64,000 nucleotides of DNA, taken from contig NZ_QYZP01000002.1 in NCBI RefSeq assembly GCF_003595215.1, positions 784,601 through 848,600 on the forward strand. Reading direction: 5' to 3'. The first letter of the stretch is position 1. Each line of letters starts with the position of its first letter. This DNA is from Nesterenkonia natronophila (GTDB lineage Bacteria; Actinomycetota; Actinomycetes; Actinomycetales; Micrococcaceae). The position numbers and the translations under genes are program-made. The notes under the pieces were generated by a model. The model saw nothing but the letters and a program-made list of their open reading frames with translations. It was not told the origin of the DNA and ran no database searches. Shown piece by piece: positions 58,280 to 64,000 of this stretch.

Positions 58280-58287
<8 letters not shown>

Positions 58288-58969
58288 GGAGTCCGGTCGC
58301 GCCATGATCAGTCACCTGGAGCTCAGTACGATGTTCGACCAGCATCCTGCGGAGGTTGCACCCCATCTGCTGGGATGTGAACTTTCCGTCACCACAGACG
58401 ACGGAACGGTCACCGTGAGACTCACCGAAGTTGAGGCCTACGGCGATCAGGGCGAGGACCCCGGGTCCCACGCCTATCGCGGTCAAACGGCGCGGAACGC
58501 CACCCTGTTCGGCCCTCCGAGGCAGGTCTACGTCTACCGCAGCTATGGCATCCACCGCTGTCTCAATCTTGTTGCAGGAGCTGCTCAAGCTGGCGGCATT
58601 CTGATCCGCGCAGGAGAAGTGCTGGATGGTCGGGAACTCGCGGTGGCACGCCGTGGAGGAAAGGACACCGGCGCCAAACTGCTGTCCGGGCCCGGGCGGC
58701 TCGGGCAGGGTCTGGGCATCACCCTGTCCATGGACGGAACAGAAGTCCTCATTGGAGGTCCTGGGCGAGACCTCCTCCCCAGCGCTGGCCCGGCTTCGGT
58801 GAGTATCGCGCTCACGCCCGAAGCGCCGTCGTACTCAGTGCGCACGGGGCCGCGCGTAGGAGTGTCGGGAGCCGGCGGCACCAACGAATACCCCTGGCGG
58901 TTCTGGGTGGACTCCCACCCGACGGTCTCGCAGTACCGACCAGGAAAGCGATCGGCGCCACCGCAATGA
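58280..58969 (+). CDS. DNA-3-methyladenine glycosylase (AAG/MPG family)
   Basis: A 229-residue AAG-type base-excision enzyme that removes alkylated purines. The catalytic Glu is in LTEVEAYGDQGEDPGSHAYRG, followed by TARNATLFGPPRQVYVYRSYGIHRCLNLV (Tyr and His of the lesion pocket), and KLLSGPGRLGQGLGI is conserved. Translation may start at ATG 58280, overlapping the previous stop by 8 bp, or at ATG 58304, which has GAGGAG upstream. The C-terminus is complete. Confidence 0.92.
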
Positions 58970-59018
58970 CTCAGCCGAACCCTTCCCGCCGGCCCAGCCC
59001 AGGGCTACCCTGAGAGGC

Positions 59019-59684
59019 ATGAGCGCAGAGCAGTGGGCCGAGGTGGACAGTTATCTGGCGGAGAAGCTGGTGGACGAGGATCAGGCTCTCCGGACCGCGC
59101 GAGAGAGCTCCGGTGAGACGCTGTACCCCGGCATCGATGTCACCCCTAACATGGGAGCTTTCCTGGGACTGCTGGTGCAGATCACCGGGGCCGTGCGCAT
59201 CCTGGAGATCGGCACGCTCGCCGGCTATTCAGCCATCTGGATGGCGCGGGCAGCGGGCCCGGGGGCGCAGCTGGTGACCTGCGAGCTCGAACAGGCGAAC
59301 GCTGATGTGGCCCAGTCGAATATTGACCGCGCCGGACTCTCCGAGCGCGTAAACATCGTGATTGGTGCCGCAGCTGAGACTCTGGAATCCCTGATCAGGC
59401 AGCATGAAGATCCCTTTGACCTGGTATTCATTGACGCTGACAAGAAGTCCAACCCCGACTACCTGGATGCGGCCGTTCAGCTGAGTCGGCCCGGGAGTGT
59501 CATCGTCATTGACAACACCGTGCGCGGCGGCTCTGTAGTTGATGCCGCCTCGCATGATCCCGATATCATCGGTACCCGCCGAATGGTGGACATGATCGCA
59601 TCCGACTCCAGGCTCACAGCCACAGCGCTGCAGACTGTGGGTTCCAAGGGTTGGGACGGCTTCACCATACTGCGCCGCAAATGA
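59019..59684 (+). CDS. O-methyltransferase (COMT-like, SAM-dependent)
   Basis: The 221-residue protein belongs to the class I cation-dependent O-methyltransferases. The SAM site is ILEIGTLAGYSAIWMARA, the acidic residue is in VTCELEQANADVA, and the metal-binding Asp residues are in LVFIDADKKSNPDYLD and VIVIDNTVRGG. Substrates in this family are catechol-like or unknown small molecules. GAGAGG precedes the ATG. It stands as a single gene between the AAG and HelD genes. Confidence 0.9.
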   Translation: MSAEQWAEVDSYLAEKLVDEDQALRTARESSGETLYPGIDVTPNMGAFLGLLVQITGAVRILEIGTLAGYSAIWMARAAGPGAQLVTCELEQANADVAQSNIDRAGLSERVNIVIGAAAETLESLIRQHEDPFDLVFIDADKKSNPDYLDAAVQLSRPGSVIVIDNTVRGGSVVDAASHDPDIIGTRRMVDMIASDSRLTATALQTVGSKGWDGFTILRRK

Positions 59685-59795
59685 GCGGCGTGCACGCTCT
59701 GGGCTGACTCTTGTGCCCGCGCTGCCGCCCTTTCATCGCGGGGGGAGTAGTATTGACTGATCGTTTTGACCCAAACGGGAGAGTCTCGCCACCGG

Positions 59796-62117
59796 ATGAG
59801 TGAATCTAAGATCAAGGCAGCAGCGGCACGCCAGAACGGGCGCCAGCGCGATCCACAGGGTGAAATGATCGCGCTTCCTGGGATCGACGCTGGAATCGAC
59901 CAGGAGCGCGAATACGTCGCCGCCCTATACCGCCGCCTGGATCAGCTGCGCGAGGAGAACCATCAGCAGCTGGCGAAGGTGCGGGCCACCGGTGCAGTCG
60001 GGACCATGCAGAACATCTCAGAACGGGACGCGTTCGCCACAATGTATGAGGATCGGCTCGCCCAGCTCAGCGCGGTCGACGACCGGCTGGTCTTTGGCCG
60101 CCTGGATCTGGACAACGGCGATTCCCGCTACATTGGGCGTCTTGGCTTGACCTCGGAGGCCAGACAGCGGCTCATGCTCGACTGGCGAGCTCCCGAAGCC
60201 GGAGTCTTCTATCAGGCCACTGCGTTTGACCGCCAAGGGGTGCGCCGACGCCGACACCTGTTGCTGAAGCGCCGCTCAGTGCAAGGACTCGAAGATGAGG
60301 TGCTCGACGCCACCGTGCTGGACGAAGGCACAGAGAACCACGGTGATGGTGCACTGCTTGCCGCGCTGAAGGCGCGGCGCACCGGGCAGATGGGCGACAT
60401 CGTCGCGACGATTCAGTCTGAACAGGATGGCATCATCCGGGCCGATCGGTCCGGCGTGCTGGTTGTCCAAGGCGGTCCGGGCACCGGCAAGACGGCAGTC
60501 GCGCTGCACCGTGCGGCCTATCTGCTCTACGCTCACCGGGAGCGGCTCAAATCAGCAGGCGTGCTCATCGTGGGGCCGAACTCCACGTTCATGTCCTATA
60601 TCGAACGTGTCCTGCCGTCCCTCGGCGAAACCGGGGTGGTGATGTCCTCCCTGGCGGACCTTTACCCGGGGGTGCGCAGTGTGGAGGAGCCCGACCCCCA
60701 GGTCGCCGAGATCAAGGGGCGACTGGACTGGGTCAAGATCGTCGGGGACGCGGTCGCCCACCGCCGTCGAAACATCCCGCAGCCCCGCGATGTTGAGGTG
60801 GAAGGCGTCAAGGTCACCGTCACCCCCAAGATGGTGAAGCGGGGAATTGATCGGGCAAGAGCTACCGGCAAACCATACAATGAGGCTCGATCCACATTCG
60901 TGAAAGTCATGATCCGAGAGATTGCGGAGAAAGCGGAGCGCGTGCTCCAGCAGCGCTCCGCTGGCAACGACGCGGATCGCAGCTACCTGGACGAAGACGT
61001 CAGGCAGTCCAGGGACGTGCGGGTGCTGCTGAACCTCTGCTGGATGCCGAGGAGCCCGCAGGCCCTGCTAGAAGACCTGTATTCCAAACCGAAGTACTTG
61101 GCCGAGGTTGCCCCTCAGCTCACCGATGCTGAGCGTCGGTTGTTGCGCCGCGAGCCGAATAGGGCCTTCACCATTGCCGATGCTCCGCTGCTCGATGAGG
61201 CAGCGGAACTTCTGGGTGAACTCGACGAATCCGCCGGACGGGATGAGGCGCGCAAGAAATACACGCGTGAGAAAGACCTCGAGAACGCTCGCAAGGCCGT
61301 CGAGAACGCCACTCCGCAGCTCGAGGAGATGGGAATCGAAGGTTTCTTGGACGCTGAGGCGGTCGCTGACCTGAACGCTGACGGCAGTCACCGGATGACC
61401 CCCTCCGAACGCGCAGGAGTCGACCGCACGTGGACCTACGGTCATATCGTGGTCGATGAGGCCCAGGAACTTTCACCCATGCAATGGCATGTCCTGATGC
61501 GCCGCTGCCCCTTGAAGTCCTTCACCGCTGTGGGGGACATCGCCCAGGGCTCCTCGCCGTCGGCCGCGAGCAGCTGGGAGGATGCCTTCGCTCCATTTGC
61601 CGGGGATCGTCTTCGGGTGGAGGAACTCACCGTTAATTACCGCACCCCGCGCAACATCGTAGAGCTGGCGGAGCAGGTGGCTGCCGCTAATGGGCTGGCG
61701 ACCACCTCACTTCGAACAGTGCGAGATGGGGAGCACGACCCGATCATCGAGCACTGCGACGACGACTCAGCCTTGGTCTCTGCAGCGACGGACGCTGTCT
61801 CAGCGGAGCACGAGCGACTGGGTGAGGGCATCATCGCTGTTATTGCGCCGGCCACTATTGTCGGCGCGGTGCGTCAATCGCTCAGGGCGAGGTTCGGAAA
61901 GCGATTAGGCTCCGGGGCCGGGTCGATGGCGCAAGACGTGGTGGCCTTGACTGCGGATGAGGCAAAGGGCCTGGAGTTCGACGGTGTGGTCCTGGTGGAG
62001 CCGACGGGCCTGCTCGAGGAGGCCGACGGACGAGTCGGCAGTCTCTATGTGGCGATGACTCGGTCGACCCAGTCACTGCGCGTTCTCGCCTCCCGGGCCC
62101 TGCCCGCAGGATTCTGA
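59796..62117 (+). CDS. HelD-like RNA polymerase-recycling ATPase (UvrD/Rep superfamily)
   Basis: A 773-residue SF1 ATPase of the actinobacterial HelD class. The N-terminal antiparallel coiled coil (EREYVAALYRRLDQLREENHQQLAKV) and the following GDSRYIGRLGLTSEARQRLMLDWRAPEAGVFYQAT region are diagnostic. Walker A is VVQGGPGTGKTAVALHRAAYLLY, motif II VVDEAQELSPMQW, and motif VI VAMTRSTQSLRVL. HelD frees stalled RNA polymerase from DNA, and some actinobacterial members (HelR) give rifamycin tolerance. The ATG at 59796 is preferred over an upstream TTG at 59766. I see no obvious rifamycin-associated palindrome upstream. Confidence 0.88.
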   Translation: MSESKIKAAAARQNGRQRDPQGEMIALPGIDAGIDQEREYVAALYRRLDQLREENHQQLAKVRATGAVGTMQNISERDAFATMYEDRLAQLSAVDDRLVFGRLDLDNGDSRYIGRLGLTSEARQRLMLDWRAPEAGVFYQATAFDRQGVRRRRHLLLKRRSVQGLEDEVLDATVLDEGTENHGDGALLAALKARRTGQMGDIVATIQSEQDGIIRADRSGVLVVQGGPGTGKTAVALHRAAYLLYAHRERLKSAGVLIVGPNSTFMSYIERVLPSLGETGVVMSSLADLYPGVRSVEEPDPQVAEIKGRLDWVKIVGDAVAHRRRNIPQPRDVEVEGVKVTVTPKMVKRGIDRARATGKPYNEARSTFVKVMIREIAEKAERVLQQRSAGNDADRSYLDEDVRQSRDVRVLLNLCWMPRSPQALLEDLYSKPKYLAEVAPQLTDAERRLLRREPNRAFTIADAPLLDEAAELLGELDESAGRDEARKKYTREKDLENARKAVENATPQLEEMGIEGFLDAEAVADLNADGSHRMTPSERAGVDRTWTYGHIVVDEAQELSPMQWHVLMRRCPLKSFTAVGDIAQGSSPSAASSWEDAFAPFAGDRLRVEELTVNYRTPRNIVELAEQVAAANGLATTSLRTVRDGEHDPIIEHCDDDSALVSAATDAVSAEHERLGEGIIAVIAPATIVGAVRQSLRARFGKRLGSGAGSMAQDVVALTADEAKGLEFDGVVLVEPTGLLEEADGRVGSLYVAMTRSTQSLRVLASRALPAGF

Positions 62118-62151
62118 GCACCTGCTGAACTTGTGCGGTAACCTACCTCAG

Positions 62152-63468
62152 GTGACCGAGAACAGCCAGAATTCCGCGCTCGCCGAGCAGCGCAATGACC
62201 CCAGCTTTGAGAACATCTACCAGGAACTCTCCTGGCGCGGACTCATCCATGTTTCCACAGATGCACCCGCATTAGAGAGCGCACTTGCAGGACCGCCCCT
62301 GACGTACTATGCCGGGTTCGATCCCACAGCAGCCTCTCTGCACTTGGGGCACCTGGTGCAGTTGCTGACGATGCGCCGGATTCAGTTGGCCGGACACAAG
62401 CCTCTGGGTCTGGTCGGAGGCGCCACGGGCCTGATTGGCGACCCTCGCGAATCAGGAGAGCGCGTCCTGAACACTCCCGAGATTGTCAGTGACTGGGTGC
62501 GGCGACTCCAGAACCAGGTTCGCCACTATGTCTCGATGGAGGGCGCCAACGGCGCCCAGTTGGTGAACAATCTCGACTGGTGGCAGGGTGTGGGTGCCAT
62601 CGAGATGCTCCGCGACATCGGCAAGCACTTCCGCGTAGGCACCATGATTAAGAAAGACATCGTGGCTAAGCGCTTGAACTCAGATGAGGGGATCTCCTAC
62701 ACTGAGTTCAGCTACCAGCTTCTGCAGGGTTATGACTTCCTTCGCCTGCACCAGGACTATGGGTGCACCCTCCAGTTCGGCGGCTCTGACCAGTGGGGAA
62801 ATCTCACCGCCGGCACCGAGCTGGTACGCAAAGCCGCCAGCGCTCAGGTCCACGCATTGGGAACACCACTGATCACCAACTCCGACGGCACCAAGTTGGG
62901 CAAATCGGAAGGCAACGCCATTTGGCTGGACGCTGCGCTCTGCTCGCCCTACGCCTTCTACCAGTACTGGCTCAACACCGCCGACGCTGACGTCGTGGAC
63001 CGGCTGAAAGTCTTCACTTTCAAGACGAGAGCTGAGATCGAACAGCTGGCCCAAGCGGTGAGGGACGAGCCGTTCAGGAGAGAAGCTCAGCGAGCCCTGG
63101 CATGGGATGTCACCTCACTAGTTCACGGTGAGACATCGACGCGCAAAGTCATCGCAGCTGCTGCAGCGATCTTCGGCAAGGGAGAGGTGTCAGAAATTGA
63201 CGAGGCCACCCTCCAAGCAGTCGCTGCCGAGGTGCCCACGGCGCAGATCAATGGGGAGGAGGCAACCCCAGTCACCCTGCTAACTGAGACCGGACTGGTC
63301 AACGGACGAGGTGAAGCACGCCGGGCTATCGAGCAGGGTGGGGCTTACGTCAACAACGTCAAGGTTGAGGACGCACTGAGCCCGGTGTCTGACGCAGAAT
63401 GGCTGCATGGGCGGTACCTTTTAGTCCGCCGCGGTAAGAAGAATCTCGCTGTGGTGACACGCTCCTAA
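62152..63468 (+). CDS. tyrS: Tyrosyl-tRNA synthetase
   Basis: A 438-residue class I synthetase that charges tRNA-Tyr. The HIGH-type motif is HLGHL in YAGFDPTAASLHLGHLVQLL, tyrosine contacts are in SYQLLQGYDFLRLHQDYGCTLQFGGSDQWGN, the KMSKS-type motif is KLGKSEGN, and a C-terminal S4 RNA-binding domain (GRGEARRAIEQGGAYVNNVKV) is present. The GTG at 62152 fits the family N-terminus; a TTG at 62131 is possible. It is followed by a terminator and the rrn operon. Confidence 0.96.
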   Translation: MTENSQNSALAEQRNDPSFENIYQELSWRGLIHVSTDAPALESALAGPPLTYYAGFDPTAASLHLGHLVQLLTMRRIQLAGHKPLGLVGGATGLIGDPRESGERVLNTPEIVSDWVRRLQNQVRHYVSMEGANGAQLVNNLDWWQGVGAIEMLRDIGKHFRVGTMIKKDIVAKRLNSDEGISYTEFSYQLLQGYDFLRLHQDYGCTLQFGGSDQWGNLTAGTELVRKAASAQVHALGTPLITNSDGTKLGKSEGNAIWLDAALCSPYAFYQYWLNTADADVVDRLKVFTFKTRAEIEQLAQAVRDEPFRREAQRALAWDVTSLVHGETSTRKVIAAAAAIFGKGEVSEIDEATLQAVAAEVPTAQINGEEATPVTLLTETGLVNGRGEARRAIEQGGAYVNNVKVEDALSPVSDAEWLHGRYLLVRRGKKNLAVVTRS

Positions 63469-63480
63469 GCGCACAAAATC

Positions 63481-63515
63481 CTTCAGAAGTGCAGTCAGTC
63501 GCCGCACTTCTGAGG
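63481..63515 (+). terminator. Terminator after tyrS
   Basis: tcagaagtgc at 63483-63492 pairs perfectly with gcacttctga at 63504-63513 around an 11-nt loop; a C-G and a U-G pair extend the stem at its base. It lies 14 bp after the tyrS stop and is followed by gcgttt. It separates tyrS from the rrn promoter. Confidence 0.75.
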
Positions 63516-63906
63516 CGTTTGAGAGGTGTGGTGAGGGTCACCGCAAAGCAGTTTGCGCGGCCACTCAGAGTGTGTGTAAAGTAATCTCCTGTGCCCGAGG
63601 GAAACTGAGGGTTACAGATCGGGGCAAATGCCCCAAAACTACTCCTCAAGGAATCGGTCCTCGAGTGGTGCGCTTCAAACACAGTTGAAACCCTGAGTTT
63701 GACAGCCACAACGGGATCCGGTAAGATTGAGAAGTTGCTCCGGAGCGATCCAGAAGAATTCTTTTGGTGGTGCCGGCAGCATTCGTAGCTTGAGAACTCA
63801 ATAGTGTGCCAAGTTTGTTGAAAACCAATTATTTATTTATTTGGTAACTGCAGGACGTGCACCCCCGTGTACGGACCTGCGGATTGCCAGATCAACTGTT
63901 CATTTT
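63516..63906 (+). other. rrn promoter region and rRNA leader
   Basis: No protein gene is credible here. The region includes the rrn promoter at 63699-63727, the conserved actinobacterial leader block around 63789-63812 (cttgagaactcaatagtgtgcc), and an AT-rich stretch with tatttattta repeats near 63828-63842 before the 16S gene. An additional weak promoter (tttgcg 63552 / taaagt 63577, 19-bp spacer) may lie upstream. Confidence 0.65.
63699..63727 (+). promoter_or_regulatory. Strong rrn promoter
   Basis: A perfect -35 element TTGACA (63699-63704) and the -10 element TAAGAT (63722-63727) are separated by exactly 17 bp. Transcription should start near 63734, giving a leader of ~170 nt before 16S rRNA. 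Confidence 0.85.

Positions 63907-64000
<94 letters not shown>

Overview
The window is a chromosomal segment of a high-GC actinobacterium, most likely a member of the Micrococcaceae. Three things point there: actinobacterial gene families (the histidine phosphatase / DUF3090 / SCO1664 triad, a mycothiol-transferase-like DinB protein, HelD), the order pheST - argCJBDFR - argGH - tyrS - rrn, and the 16S rRNA start at the right edge. The genus cannot be fixed from 94 nt of 16S. Genes are dense, with many 1-4 nt start/stop overlaps.

Layout. 0-2.4 kb: the end of one DUF262 protein and a complete DUF262-DUF1524 (GmrSD-like) protein, a probable defence module cut by the window edge. 2.7-6.0 kb: an SDR, YtoQ and the three-gene phosphatase-DUF3090-SCO1664 operon. 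6.1-10.6 kb: a heliorhodopsin followed by DUF2071, a PCMT-like methyltransferase, an EEP-fold phosphodiesterase, a DinB-like protein and a methyltransferase. 10.5-14.6 kb: a minus-strand operon (DUF3817, CDP-alcohol phosphatidyltransferase, GT4 glycosyltransferase, methyltransferase, flippase-like membrane protein) that looks like an uncharacterised polar-lipid pathway. 14.8-17.6 kb: an FAD amine-oxidase-fold oxidoreductase and a bacterial (6-4)-type photolyase that lacks the usual Fe-S cysteines. 17.7-22.9 kb: betT-betB-codA, choline uptake and oxidation to glycine betaine. 23-31.8 kb: a membrane sulfite-oxidase-family protein, a homing-endonuclease-repeat protein, an aldo/keto reductase, a GNAT, a quinone-oxidoreductase-like protein, L-serine dehydratase, YitT, SHOCT and a Tat-exported multicopper oxidase. 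32-36.3 kb: a short UvrA-like ABC protein and an SOS-controlled umuDC operon. 36.3-43.1 kb: a glcD-glcG-etfB-etfA-cytochrome b operon followed by lctP, apparently a lactate or 2-hydroxyacid module that routes electrons through an ETF and a b-type cytochrome. 43.3-46.9 kb: pheST. 48-57.5 kb: the arginine biosynthesis genes with operator-like ARG boxes. 57.5-63.5 kb: a transglycosylase, alkyladenine glycosylase, O-methyltransferase, HelD and tyrS. 63.5-64 kb: rrn leader, promoter and start of 16S rRNA.

How the genes work together. The clearest complete pathways are choline to glycine betaine, glutamate to arginine under ArgR, and the lactate/ETF/cytochrome module. Stress genes are unusually well represented: heliorhodopsin, photolyase, UvrA-like, UmuDC with a LexA box, AAG and HelD. 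The best candidates for undescribed biology are the ETF-linked lactate module with its cytochrome b carrying repeated RRRxGLPR motifs, the cysteine-less photolyase on the same segment as a heliorhodopsin, and the polar-lipid operon.
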